The notes: generated by a model from the sequence alone, not told the origin. A stretch of 15,291 nt of DNA from Gammaproteobacteria bacterium (GCA_016200445.1 JACQEQ010000406.1:1-15291), one strand, 5' to 3'. Shown: positions 1-7,286, numbered from the stretch's first letter. Translations and numbers: made by a program.

Positions 1-2
1 CG

Positions 3-737
3 AAACCCATCGGGATCTCCGAACTCCAGGAGGGGCAGATCCTCATCGGTAAGGAACTGGCCGAGCGCCTGGGCCTGCGCGTGGGCGATACCGTCACCGT
101 GGCCTTCATGCGCCTGGAGTTGGGACTGGGCGGCGTGCAGCCCAAGTTCGCCGCCTTCAAGGTGGCGGGCACTTTCCAAAGCCACATCTCCGAGTACGAC
201 CGGGGCTGGGCCTTCATCCCCCTCGCCGACGGCCTCCGCATCGCCCGGGCCGAGGGCCCCGAGTTCCTCGAAGTGCGCGCCGATCGCCTGGAGGCCATCG
301 ACGAGGTGAAGGAACGGGCCACGAAGGCCCTGGGCCCCGGCTGGCTCTCGTCGGACCTCCGGGAGACGAACAAGCAGCTCTTCGCCGCCCTCAAGGTGGA
401 AAAGTGGATCTTCACGGGGATCCTCAGCCTCATCGTCTGCATCGCCGCCTTCAACATCGACGTTGCGAACGGCATCAGCCCGATCGTCCAAGTCGACCAT
501 GCGGACCTCGCGAACCAAGCTAATTGTGCCGCAGTGCCGTCAACCATGCCGTGCAATTACTGGTACGCCGCCTATCCGCGCCGTTCGGTCATCGTGAGCG
601 CTGACCATCGCGTGATGCTGTATTCAATTTCAGATGCCGGTGTTAAAGCCACCAGCCTCGCACGACCTTATAACACACTGGGATCGGTAGTGTTTCCGGC
701 TGAACCATCACCGCCAATTGTCGTCGTTGCACAGTGA
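3..737 (+). CDS. Chimeric ORF: LolC/LolE-type permease fragment joined to an unrelated tail
   Basis: The frame is open to the left window edge, so the true start is missing; the GTG at 81 is internal. The part up to about 458 resembles the periplasmic and second membrane regions of LolC/LolE, the inner-membrane permeases that extract lipoproteins for transfer to LolA. Visible family marks are the IGKELAERLGLRVGD stretch, SEYDRGWAFIPL, and the start of a membrane helix ending IVCIAAFNI. In the family this continues through further membrane helices, but here it breaks off. From about 459 the frame reads into roughly 92 residues with no LolC/E likeness (two CxxxxxxPC-like cysteines, ending IVVVAQ) that I cannot identify. 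Base and codon use also change: the left part is strongly GC-rich with C/G third positions, the right part is mixed like the rest of the window. The tail is probably the true C-terminus of the gene upstream of rpsT, met in frame by chance. Family call for the left part is good; its belonging to this genome is doubtful. Confidence 0.6.
   Translation, partial: KPIGISELQEGQILIGKELAERLGLRVGDTVTVAFMRLELGLGGVQPKFAAFKVAGTFQSHISEYDRGWAFIPLADGLRIARAEGPEFLEVRADRLEAIDEVKERATKALGPGWLSSDLRETNKQLFAALKVEKWIFTGILSLIVCIAAFNIDVANGISPIVQVDHADLANQANCAAVPSTMPCNYWYAAYPRRSVIVSADHRVMLYSISDAGVKATSLARPYNTLGSVVFPAEPSPPIVVVAQ
452..466. other. Probable chimeric junction
   Basis: Family similarity to LolC/LolE ends after the codons for AAFNI (444-458), and composition changes at the same place from strongly GC-rich to mixed. 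No repeat, attachment site or transposon end is visible at the joint. An assembly chimera is the simplest reading, recombination the alternative. Confidence 0.55.
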
Positions 738-767
738 ATGCTGGCGTGGCGAATACCGTCATCCAGC

Positions 768-796
768 TTGACAGTCACACCCAAAAACAGCATATT
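768..796 (+). promoter_or_regulatory. Sigma-70-type promoter for rpsT
   Basis: A perfect -35 box TTGACA (768-773) is followed after 17 bases by CATATT (791-796), matching 4 of 6 -10 positions. Transcription would start near 803, leaving a leader of about 35 bases before rpsT. It lies between the stop of the upstream frame (737) and the rpsT ribosome-binding site. Confidence 0.6.
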
Positions 797-837
797 AGCG
801 GGCCTTCAAACCCTAGAAAGCTTTAAGGAGTTGTCAC

Positions 838-1101
838 TTGGCCAATATCGCATCAGCCAAAAAGCGCGCCCGGCAGGCTGAAAAGCATCGCCAGCATAAT
901 GTCACGCTGCGCACGCGCATTCGTAGCGCCGTACGAAAAATTGAAAAAGCCATCGAAGCCGGCAAGAAAGATGAAGCCGCCAGCGCGTTTCGCGCCGCCA
1001 CTCCGGTGATCGACTCGATGGTCAACAAAGGCATCGTCCACAAGAACAATGCTGCACGTAACAAGAGCCGCTTGAACGCACGCATTCACGCGATGGCGTA
1101 A
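838..1101 (+). CDS. rpsT: 30S ribosomal protein S20
   Basis: S20 binds 16S rRNA early in small-subunit assembly. The 87-residue product has the usual family length and features: MANIASAKKRARQAEKHRQHN at the start, then a basic three-helix body with ARNKSRLNARIHAMA at the end. The start codon is TTG at 838, preceded by AAGGAG at 824-829; no ATG or GTG in frame gives the conserved N-terminus. The E. coli rpsT start is also UUG and is linked there to autoregulation of S20 synthesis, so the same control may apply here by inference. The gene is monocistronic: own promoter at 768-796 and a strong terminator at 1123-1160. It converges on proB. Long ORFs on the opposite strand here are shadows. Confidence 0.97.
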   Translation: MANIASAKKRARQAEKHRQHNVTLRTRIRSAVRKIEKAIEAGKKDEAASAFRAATPVIDSMVNKGIVHKNNAARNKSRLNARIHAMA

Positions 1102-1122
1102 GTCTGCATTTGTTAGCGCTTC

Positions 1123-1160
1123 AAACGACAAACCCGGTAAAATGCCGGGTTTGTCGTTTT
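1123..1160 (+). terminator. Intrinsic terminator after rpsT, facing proB
   Basis: A perfect 15-bp inverted repeat (arms 1123-1137 and 1145-1159) encloses a 7-base loop, and the right arm ends in TTTT (1157-1160). It lies between the stops of rpsT (1101) and convergent proB (1181). Read on the minus strand it is followed by only three T, so it may end both transcripts but is better oriented for rpsT. Confidence 0.9.
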
Positions 1161-1180
1161 AGCAGCTTGCGTTTCCAGCA

Positions 1181-2308
1181 CTAAATCAAAACTAAATTAT
1201 CGCGGTGAATCAGCTCCGGCTCATCCACGTAACCAAGAGCCTCTTCGATGCGGTCGGACGCCAGACCCATGATGCGGCGCGTTTCGTCCGCGCTGTAATT
1301 CACCAAACCGCGTGCCAGCTCGATACCCTGTTCATCTACGCACGCGACGACTTCGCCGCGCATGAAGTCGCCGGTCACGTTTTTCACACCCACCGCTAAT
1401 AAACTCCGCCCGGACTCGCGCAACACACGTGCCGCACCCGCATCGATCACCAACTTCCCACGCAATTGCAAATGGCTAGCGAGCCACTGTTTGCGCGCGA
1501 CAAATGTTTCCTGGCCCGGTGTAAACAGGGTGCCGACGTGTTGACCGGCAGCGATTGCGTCGAGCACGCCTGCGACCCGCCCCGGCGCCACCAATGTGCT
1601 CGCGCCCGAGCGTGCCGCGAGTTTTGCCGCGCGCACCTTGGTTAACATGCCGCCGCGCCCGACTTTTCCGGCGGTGCCACCGGCCATCACTTCCAGCAAC
1701 GGATCAGCTGCGCTGACCTCGGGCAATAATTTCGCGTCGGGATTACTGCGCGGATCTTTATCGAACATGCCGGCCTGGTCGGTCAGTATCACTAGCACAT
1801 CGGCTTCCACCAGATTGGCCACCAGCGCTGCCAGCGTGTCGTTGTCGCCGAAGCGGATTTCTTCCATTGCGACAGTGTCATTTTCGTTCACGATGGGCAC
1901 GACCTTGAGCTTGAGCAAGGTGCGCAGCGTACTGCGTGCATTCAGATAGCGTTTGCGATTGGACAGATCGTCGTGCGTCAACAACACTTGCGCAGTTTTG
2001 AGTCCGTGTTTTAGAAAACTGCTTTCATAGGTCTGGACCAGACCCATTTGTCCGACGGCGGCGGCGGCCTGTAACTCGTACAACGCGCTGGGACGTGCCG
2101 TCCATCCTAACCGCGCCATGCCTTCCGCGACCGCGCCCGACGAAACCAATACTACTTCGACGCCCTGCTGGCACAGACGCGCCACCTGCTCAACCCAGTC
2201 GTCGATGGCGGCTTTCGCCAAGCCGCGCCCTTCGTCGGTGAGCAAGGAGCTGCCGATTTTTACTACCCAGCGGCGCGATCGGCCCAGTTGTTTGCGTGTG
2301 TCGGTCAT
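1181..2308 (-). CDS. proB: Glutamate 5-kinase
   Basis: ProB phosphorylates L-glutamate with ATP to give glutamyl-5-phosphate, the first and feedback-inhibited step of proline synthesis in the cytoplasm. The 375-residue product has an N-terminal amino-acid kinase domain (about 12-270) with WVVKIGSSLL, VLVSSGAVAEG, the substrate segment PIVNENDTVA, FGDNDTLAALVA and GGMLTKVRAAKLA, and a C-terminal PUA domain (about 285-365) containing GKLVIDAGAARVL and ARGLVNYSADE. Length fits the family. The ATG at 2308 has a good GGAAGG site a few bases upstream. The gene follows obgE with 21 bases between, so it is probably read from the obgE or rplU transcript. No proA is present in the window. Confidence 0.97.
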   Translation of the reverse strand: MTDTRKQLGRSRRWVVKIGSSLLTDEGRGLAKAAIDDWVEQVARLCQQGVEVVLVSSGAVAEGMARLGWTARPSALYELQAAAAVGQMGLVQTYESSFLKHGLKTAQVLLTHDDLSNRKRYLNARSTLRTLLKLKVVPIVNENDTVAMEEIRFGDNDTLAALVANLVEADVLVILTDQAGMFDKDPRSNPDAKLLPEVSAADPLLEVMAGGTAGKVGRGGMLTKVRAAKLAARSGASTLVAPGRVAGVLDAIAAGQHVGTLFTPGQETFVARKQWLASHLQLRGKLVIDAGAARVLRESGRSLLAVGVKNVTGDFMRGEVVACVDEQGIELARGLVNYSADETRRIMGLASDRIEEALGYVDEPELIHRDNLVLI

Positions 2309-2329
2309 AACCTTCCAGCATCGTACGGG

Positions 2330-3379
2330 CTAGATTTCAGCGTCCACGACATCAGGCGCTTCTACGACCGGCGTGGCATCGAGGTAGGTCATGATTTTCG
2401 CCATCATTTCCTGAGTACCGACGCCGGCCAAGCCTGAAATATAAAACACTGGACCGCGCCATTTCAGCTTTTTTACGATCTGCACGCAATGTGCGTCGCG
2501 CTCGCCGGGCGGCAGCATGTCGATTTTGTTCAATACCAGCCAGCGCTCGCGCGCGGCCAAATCCGGGCTGAACTTCTTCAGCTCCTTGGCGATCACCTTT
2601 ACATCATTGACCGGGTCGGTATGGTCGCCGAGCGGCGCAACATCGACCAAGTGTAACAACAAGCGTGTACGTGTCAGATGGCGCAAAAATTTAATGCCAA
2701 GCCCGGAACCCTCGGCGGCACCTTCGATGACGCCGGGAATGTCGGCAATTACAAAACTCTGCAATTGCCCGACTCGCACCACGCCAAGATTAGGATGCAA
2801 CGTGGTGAACGGATAGTCGGCCACCTTGGGCCGCGCCGCCGAAACCGCGCGAATCAGCGTGGATTTTCCGGCATTGGGTAATCCCAGCAAGCCGACGTCG
2901 GCGAGCAGTTTTAATTCCAGACGCAGATTGCGCACATCGCCGGGCTCACCGGGCGTGCATTGACGCGGCGAACGATTGGTGCTGCTTTTGAAGTGAATAT
3001 TGCCCAAGCCGTGACGGCCGCCTTTGGCGACCAACAACTCTTGCCCGGCTTTGACGATGTCGCCGATTAATTCGCCAGTGTCGGAATCGTAAACTAGCGT
3101 GCCGCGCGGCACGCGTACGCGCAGATCGGCGCCGCCGCGTCCGGTGCAGTCGCTGCCCATGCCTTTTTTTCCGGGCTCCGCGCGAAACACCCGCGTATAA
3201 CGAAAGTCTGCCAGCGTGTTGAGGCCCGCGTCAGCGACCAGGATGACGTCACCGCCATCGCCGCCATCGCCGCCATCGGGGCCACCCAAGGGCTCGAATT
3301 TTTCACGCCGGAAACTGGTACAGCCGTTCCCGCCTTTGCCGGCCTGCACTACGATTTTTACTTCGTCGACGAATTTCAT
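2330..3379 (-). CDS. obgE: Obg-family GTPase, ribosome assembly
   Basis: ObgE/CgtA is an essential GTPase bound to the 50S particle, involved in large-subunit maturation and stress response. From the ATG at 3379 (349 residues) the product starts MKFVDEVKI as in the family; a GTG two codons upstream (3385) is possible but less likely. Domains in order: glycine-rich Obg fold (1-158) with GGPDGGDGGDGGDVILVA and KGGRHGLGN; G domain from about 160 with G1 GLPNAGKST (166-174), G2 PFTTLHPNLGVV, G3 DIPGVIEGA, G4 NKID and G5-like ISGLAG; a short acidic C-terminal tail. No strong Shine-Dalgarno sequence is seen. The rpmA terminator hairpin ends only 15 bases before the start, so expression may depend on readthrough. 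Many gammaproteobacteria have another gene between rpmA and obgE; none is present here. Confidence 0.97.
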   Translation of the reverse strand: MKFVDEVKIVVQAGKGGNGCTSFRREKFEPLGGPDGGDGGDGGDVILVADAGLNTLADFRYTRVFRAEPGKKGMGSDCTGRGGADLRVRVPRGTLVYDSDTGELIGDIVKAGQELLVAKGGRHGLGNIHFKSSTNRSPRQCTPGEPGDVRNLRLELKLLADVGLLGLPNAGKSTLIRAVSAARPKVADYPFTTLHPNLGVVRVGQLQSFVIADIPGVIEGAAEGSGLGIKFLRHLTRTRLLLHLVDVAPLGDHTDPVNDVKVIAKELKKFSPDLAARERWLVLNKIDMLPPGERDAHCVQIVKKLKWRGPVFYISGLAGVGTQEMMAKIMTYLDATPVVEAPDVVDAEI

Positions 3380-3389
3380 AACCACACCA

Positions 3390-3418
3390 AAAACAAAAGC
3401 CCCGCTAACGGGGCTTTT
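3390..3418 (-). terminator. Terminator between rpmA and obgE
   Basis: On the minus strand a perfect 10-bp stem (arms 3409-3418 and 3395-3404) with a 4-base loop is followed by TTTTGTTTT. It lies 25 bases after the rpmA stop and 15 bases before the obgE ATG. It probably lets only part of the rplU-rpmA transcript continue into obgE-proB. Confidence 0.85.
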
Positions 3419-3443
3419 GAGCTGTAAAACCAGTTAATGCGAC

Positions 3444-3701
3444 TTAAGCAGCAATCACGTTTACATATTGGCGATTGGACGGGCCTTTGATGGTGAAGCT
3501 CACCTTACCGTCTGCAACTGCGAACAAGGTGTGGTCACGACCGCAACGCACGTTCAAACCCGGATAAAAACGCGTGCCACGCTGACGCACGATGATGTTG
3601 CCGGACTCGACTTCTTCGCCGCCGTAACGCTTGATACCCAAACGTTTTGCGTGTGAGTCGCGGCCATTGCGTGAACTACCGCCTGCTTTTTTATGTGCCA
3701 T
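3444..3701 (-). CDS. rpmA: 50S ribosomal protein L27
   Basis: L27 sits at the peptidyl-transferase centre, with its N-terminal tail near the tRNA acceptor ends. The 85-residue product matches family length and pattern: MAHKKAGGSSRNGRDSHAKR, then GIKRYGGE, IIVRQRGTRFYPG and VSFTIKG. It starts directly with MAHKK and has no cleavable N-terminal extension of the Firmicutes type. It lies 16 bases downstream of rplU, in one transcript, and is followed by a terminator. Confidence 0.98.
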   Translation of the reverse strand: MAHKKAGGSSRNGRDSHAKRLGIKRYGGEEVESGNIIVRQRGTRFYPGLNVRCGRDHTLFAVADGKVSFTIKGPSNRQYVNVIAA

Positions 3702-3717
3702 TGCCGTTTACCTCAGA

Positions 3718-4032
3718 TTAGCCGCCAGAGATATTGGTGATCTCAAGCTCGGTGAAATACTGGCGATGCCCTGCCTCTTTATGGTGATGTTTACGCCGGC
3801 GATGCTTGACGATGCGAATTTTTTCGCCGCGCCCGTGGGCTTTTACGATTGCACTGACCGTGCTGCCCGCCACAAACGGCGTGCCGACTTTGATATTGTC
3901 GCCATTCGCGAGCAACATCACTTCGCTAAAGTCAACACTGGCACCGACTTCCGCCGGCAACAGCTCCACGCGCACCTTGTCACCGGCCGCTACTCGATAT
4001 TGTTTTCCGCCTGTCGCAATTACCGCGTACAT
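3718..4032 (-). CDS. rplU: 50S ribosomal protein L21
   Basis: L21 is a 23S rRNA-binding protein of the large subunit. The 104-residue product has family length, the start MYAVIATGGKQYRVAAGD, and the conserved C-terminal part KIRIVKHRRRKHHHKEAGHRQ followed by YFTELEI. The start is ATG at 4032 with GGAG about 10 bases upstream. It is the first gene of the rplU-rpmA(-obgE-proB) cluster and has a near-ideal promoter at 4090-4118, which implies a leader of about 50 bases. Confidence 0.98.
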   Translation of the reverse strand: MYAVIATGGKQYRVAAGDKVRVELLPAEVGASVDFSEVMLLANGDNIKVGTPFVAGSTVSAIVKAHGRGEKIRIVKHRRRKHHHKEAGHRQYFTELEITNISGG

Positions 4033-4089
4033 AGTTTTTAATCTCCGCTCTCACGTCACACACTGGGACGCGATTCGTAAAGGACGCGC

Positions 4090-4118
4090 ATTTTAGCGTT
4101 TGCGCACCGCAAGGTCAA
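4090..4118 (-). promoter_or_regulatory. Sigma-70-type promoter for rplU-rpmA
   Basis: Read on the minus strand, TTGACC (4113-4118) is followed after exactly 17 bases by TAAAAT (4090-4095). Each box matches 5 of 6 consensus positions. Transcription would start near 4083. The region is shared with a divergent ispB promoter candidate. Confidence 0.7.
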
Positions 4119-4128
4119 ACTCCATAAT
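4100..4128 (+). promoter_or_regulatory. Sigma-70-type promoter candidate for ispB
   Basis: TTGCGC (4100-4105) is followed after 17 bases by CATAAT (4123-4128), which matches 5 of 6 -10 positions; the -35 box is weak (3 of 6). Transcription would start near 4135, about 33 bases before the ispB ATG. It overlaps the opposing rplU promoter across 4100-4118. Confidence 0.5.
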
Positions 4129-4167
4129 GGTGGTCGTCGAAGTCCAAGAAACGTAGACCCGTACGCT

Positions 4168-5193
4168 ATGAACTGGGGAACAGCATCGCAATCTGCACTT
4201 GTAGCCGCGCCGACTGACGCGCGCCCCGACCTATCGGGCGTTTATCGCCTGATCGAAGCCGACTTGCAGGCGGTCAACCACGTCATCGAACAGCGGCTAA
4301 GCTCCGACGTTGCTCTCATTAACCAGATGGGTAGTTATATCGTCAACAGCGGCGGCAAACGTATGCGGCCGATCATTTTACTGCTGTGCGCGCGCGCCAT
4401 GCAGCACAGTGGTCAGTCTCATATCCCGCTTGCTGCGGTGATTGAATTTATCCATACCGCTACGCTGTTACACGACGACGTCGTCGACGCATCCCAATTA
4501 CGCCGCGGCCACGACACCGCCAACGCTATTTGGGGCAACGAAGCCAGCGTATTGGTCGGCGATTTTCTGTATTCACGTGCATTTCAAATGATGGTTGAAG
4601 TCGGTCAGCTACGCGTGCTGGAAATTTTAGCCGAGGCCACCAACACCATCGCCGAAGGCGAAGTGATGCAATTGCTCAACTGCGGCGACGCGAGCACCAC
4701 CGAAGAACGTTATTTAAATGTAATTCGCTGCAAAACCGCCAAACTTTTCGAAGCGGCAGCACGTATTGGCGGTGTCATTAGCGGCGTTTCCGCCGAGCAA
4801 GAAGCCTGCTTGGCACGCTACGGCATGCACTTAGGCACCGCATTTCAACTCATCGACGATGTGTTGGACTACAGCGGCTCACCGCAAGATATCGGTAAAA
4901 ATTTGGGCGACGACTTAGCGGAAGGCAAGCCGACCCTGCCGCTGATTTACGCCATGCGCACCGGCAACACGCAACAAGCCGACGCGATCCGGCACGCCAT
5001 CGAGCACAACGGTTTGCAAGATATCGAGTTAGTCACGCGGACGATTGAATCCACTGGGGCCATCGCGTACACTGCGCGCTCTGCACAGAACGAAGCGGAT
5101 TTGGCCGTTGCAGCCTTGGCGGATTTTCCCGATTCCCCCTATTTAGACGCGCTTCGCTACGTTGCTTTATTTGCCGTTAACCGCAGTTTTTAA
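4168..5193 (+). CDS. ispB: Long-chain polyprenyl diphosphate synthase (octaprenyl type)
   Basis: IspB adds isopentenyl diphosphate units to an allylic starter to make the long side chain of ubiquinone and menaquinone. The 341-residue product shows the trans-prenyltransferase motifs: GGKRMRP near 65, the first Asp-rich motif DDVVD (103-107) followed by RRG, and the second Asp-rich motif DDVLD (230-234), then GKNLGDDLAEGKPTLPLIYA. It is about 18 residues longer than the E. coli enzyme because of a poorly conserved N-terminus. No alternative start is seen before the conserved part, and no clear ribosome-binding site precedes the ATG, so the exact start is uncertain. Chain length (C40 or another) cannot be read from sequence alone. 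It diverges from rplU, its usual neighbour in this group. Confidence 0.95.
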   Translation: MNWGTASQSALVAAPTDARPDLSGVYRLIEADLQAVNHVIEQRLSSDVALINQMGSYIVNSGGKRMRPIILLLCARAMQHSGQSHIPLAAVIEFIHTATLLHDDVVDASQLRRGHDTANAIWGNEASVLVGDFLYSRAFQMMVEVGQLRVLEILAEATNTIAEGEVMQLLNCGDASTTEERYLNVIRCKTAKLFEAAARIGGVISGVSAEQEACLARYGMHLGTAFQLIDDVLDYSGSPQDIGKNLGDDLAEGKPTLPLIYAMRTGNTQQADAIRHAIEHNGLQDIELVTRTIESTGAIAYTARSAQNEADLAVAALADFPDSPYLDALRYVALFAVNRSF

Positions 5194-5207
5194 TTTTGAT
5201 TTTTAAT

Positions 5208-5284
5208 CGGGGTGTAGCTCAGCTTGGTAGAGCACTTGCTTCGGGAGCAAGGGGCCGCAGGTTCGAATCCTGTCACCCCGACCA
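5208..5284 (+). tRNA. tRNA-Pro (anticodon CGG)
   Basis: A 77-base cloverleaf is visible. The acceptor stem is CGGGGTG with CACCCCG, the D stem GCTC/GAGC, and the anticodon stem CTTGC/GCAAG around the loop TTCGGGA. The anticodon is CGG at 5242-5244, reading CCG. The T loop is TTCGAAT and the 3' CCA (5282-5284) is encoded. This corresponds to E. coli proK. It begins 14 bases after the ispB stop; no separate promoter was convincing, so it may be processed from an ispB transcript. Confidence 0.97.
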
Positions 5285-5310
5285 TTCGCACATTGAACTT
5301 CTAAATTCAC

Positions 5311-5323
5311 ATCACGCCGTGAT
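5311..5323. repeat. Short inverted repeat after tRNA-Pro
   Basis: ATCACG and CGTGAT are separated by one base. It lies 26 bases after the tRNA and ahead of the small PP0621-type gene. It could be a weak 3' hairpin or a protein site. There is no U-tract, so it is not called a terminator. Confidence 0.25.
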
Positions 5324-5357
5324 TATTCCATTTCCACATGGCAGTTTCAGGTAACTC

Positions 5358-5585
5358 ATGGGAATCGCCCGCACCCTTCTTATCGTTGTCGCCATTTTCG
5401 TGGCACTGATTATTATCAAGCGCCTGCTGACGGGCCGGCCACAAACACCTCCTGCTCAAGCTCAGGCACCCAAACTGGTGCAATGCGCCCACTGCGGCGT
5501 GCACGTCAACGAACAGCAAGCGCTGCGCTCAGGCGACCACTATTACTGTTCCGCCGATCATCAGCAGCGTGGCAAAACCAACTAG
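5358..5585 (+). CDS. Small membrane-anchored Cys-rich protein, PP0621-type
   Basis: This 75-residue protein has one N-terminal membrane segment (about 5-20, mostly I/V/L/A), a Pro/Gln/Ala-rich linker (26-38) and a small C-terminal domain with C43-x-x-C46, then C64 and H68, a likely single metal-binding knuckle of C-x2-C...C-x3-H spacing. The pattern (short helix, then QCAHCGVHV and YYCSADH) is that of the uncharacterised PP0621 family, which I recall next to pilS in Pseudomonas-type genomes. The orientation would place the knuckle in the cytoplasm by the positive-inside rule (KR after the helix), which is inference. The start is ATG at 5358 with a weak AGG upstream. It lies 72 bases before the preferred pilS start (24 before the alternative GTG), so the genes may share a transcript. 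Function unknown. Confidence 0.85.
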   Translation: MGIARTLLIVVAIFVALIIIKRLLTGRPQTPPAQAQAPKLVQCAHCGVHVNEQQALRSGDHYYCSADHQQRGKTN

Positions 5586-5657
5586 CCCGCTCGACACAGA
5601 CACCCTATCGTGAAGCGAGGCACTCAGCTTCGTCGAGCAGATGCCGATCAAAGCGGC

Positions 5658-7286
5658 ATGCACGCCATACGATTCAGCAATACTGCCCCCGGCACGACAC
5701 ACGTCGCCGATGATATTTCGCGTACGTGGAAGCCCCTCGGCTTTCTAAATATTTATCGTTTTATCTTGTCCGCAGTATTCACGGTATTGCTATTAACGCG
5801 CGACAAACCACTGTATATCGGCGCGTTTCACCCAACTTTTGCGCTCTGGACTACAGCGCTTTACCTGGCCTTCAGTGCGGCCTGTGGATTTTTCATTGCG
5901 CGCCGCTGGCCGCGCTTCGAACTGCAAACTTATGTGCAAATTTCGGTGGATATTCTCGCCATTACGCTACTGATGTATGCCAGTGGCGGTGCAGGCAGCG
6001 GCGTCGGCATGTTGCTGGTGGTGGCGATCGCGAGCGGCGGTATCATCATGACCGGGCGCACCGCCAATTTTATTGCTGCACTCGCGACAGTCACTACGTT
6101 AACTGTTGAAGTATTCGCCGACTTGACCCGCACCTTTGCACCCAGCTATCCGCAAGCTGGATTGTTGGGCGCGACATTTTTCGCCACGGCATTTTTAGCT
6201 TATGTTCTGGCCAGCCGCGCGCGCGCCAGCGAAGAGCTGGCGGCGCAGCGCGGCATCGACTTGGCTAATCTCGCCCAGCTCAACGAACATGTCATTCAAC
6301 GCATGCAATCCGGCATCGTGGTGGTCGATGCCGATCTGCGCGTGCGACTGATGAACGAGTCCGCGTGGTTCATGCTCGGTATGCCGGTGATGAACAACAA
6401 CGTGACACTCAGGCAATTGTCATCACCGCTGGCCGAACAATTGCGGCACTGGCGCGACAATAATGCACTTGCACCACAGGTGTTCCGTGCGTCAGATACT
6501 CATAATAATCTGCTGCCGCGCTTCACCCGCGTCGGCTCGCCTAAAACCTCCGGCACCTTGATTTTTTTGGAAGACTCGACATTACTGGCACAACAGGCGC
6601 AACAAATGAAACTTGCTTCGCTGGGGCGCCTTACCGCGAGCATCGCGCACGAAGTGCGCAATCCGCTGGGTGCGATCAGTCACGCCGGGCAATTGTTGTC
6701 GGAGTCGCCGCAGTTAAACGCTGGCGACAAACGTCTGACTGAAATTATCCAAACCCAATCGCGACGCATGAATGCCATTATCGAAAACGTGCTTCAACTT
6801 AGCCGCCGCGACCGTTCCAATCCGCAGCCGCTGGCGCTGAATCCGTGGCTTACGAACTTCGCGGCGGAATTTGCGGCCGAGCATCATGTCGACGCGAGCA
6901 GCGTGAGCGTGGATATTACTCCGCCCGGCATCGTCATCCACGTTGATCATTCGCAATTACAACAAGTGTTGACAAATTTATGCGACAACGGACTGCGCCA
7001 CAGCGGCGACTATGCTGGCTTACCCAAAATCGAGCTGCACGGCGGCATCACGCGCGAATCCGGCGGCCCATTTCTGGACGTGGTCGACCATGGTCCGGGC
7101 ATACCTCCCGACATCGCGCTAAACATTTTCGAGCCATTCTTTACCACCGAAGCCACCGGCACGGGGCTGGGTCTTTACATTGCGCGCGAACTGTGCGAAA
7201 TCAATCGTGCGCGCCTGAATTACTTACCGATTCCAAGCGGCGGCAGTTGCTTTCGGATAAACTTCTCTGACTTCGAACGTAGTTAA
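5658..7286 (+). CDS. pilS: Sensor histidine kinase of the type IV pilus two-component system
   Basis: PilS is the inner-membrane kinase that, with PilR, sets transcription of the major pilin gene. From the ATG at 5658 (542 residues) the product has a multi-helix membrane domain (about 25-190), a PAS domain (about 210-310; IQRMQSGIVVVDADLRVR), a dimerisation/phosphoacceptor box SLGRLTASIAHEVRNPL with the phosphorylated His at 331, and an ATPase domain with the N box around N444 (NLCDNGLRH), VVDHGPGIPPD, FEPFFTT and GTGLGL (501-506). All catalytic boxes are intact. The frame also opens at a GTG at 5610, giving 16 more residues; neither start has a good ribosome-binding site, so the start is uncertain. 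Only 3 bases separate its stop from pilR. No pilin gene lies in the window. Confidence 0.93.
   Translation: MHAIRFSNTAPGTTHVADDISRTWKPLGFLNIYRFILSAVFTVLLLTRDKPLYIGAFHPTFALWTTALYLAFSAACGFFIARRWPRFELQTYVQISVDILAITLLMYASGGAGSGVGMLLVVAIASGGIIMTGRTANFIAALATVTTLTVEVFADLTRTFAPSYPQAGLLGATFFATAFLAYVLASRARASEELAAQRGIDLANLAQLNEHVIQRMQSGIVVVDADLRVRLMNESAWFMLGMPVMNNNVTLRQLSSPLAEQLRHWRDNNALAPQVFRASDTHNNLLPRFTRVGSPKTSGTLIFLEDSTLLAQQAQQMKLASLGRLTASIAHEVRNPLGAISHAGQLLSESPQLNAGDKRLTEIIQTQSRRMNAIIENVLQLSRRDRSNPQPLALNPWLTNFAAEFAAEHHVDASSVSVDITPPGIVIHVDHSQLQQVLTNLCDNGLRHSGDYAGLPKIELHGGITRESGGPFLDVVDHGPGIPPDIALNIFEPFFTTEATGTGLGLYIARELCEINRARLNYLPIPSGGSCFRINFSDFERS

Noticed and set aside
1596..1949. Plus-strand 117-residue frame
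   Set aside because: Antisense to the proB kinase domain; Ser/Thr/Ala-rich product typical of a shadow frame.
3240..3285. Tandem DNA repeat inside obgE
   Set aside because: It is the coding DNA for the conserved glycine-rich GGDGGDGGD of the Obg fold, not a separate repeat element.
3094..3306. Minus-strand 70-residue frame with MAAMAAMAV
   Set aside because: Out-of-frame reading of the GGD-repeat codons in the Obg fold of obgE.
3631..4041. Plus-strand 136-residue frame
   Set aside because: Antisense to rplU and rpmA, both certain genes.
5285..5357. Promoter for the PP0621-type gene and pilSR
   Set aside because: A TTGAAC at 5293 exists, but no -10-like box lies at 16-18 bases.
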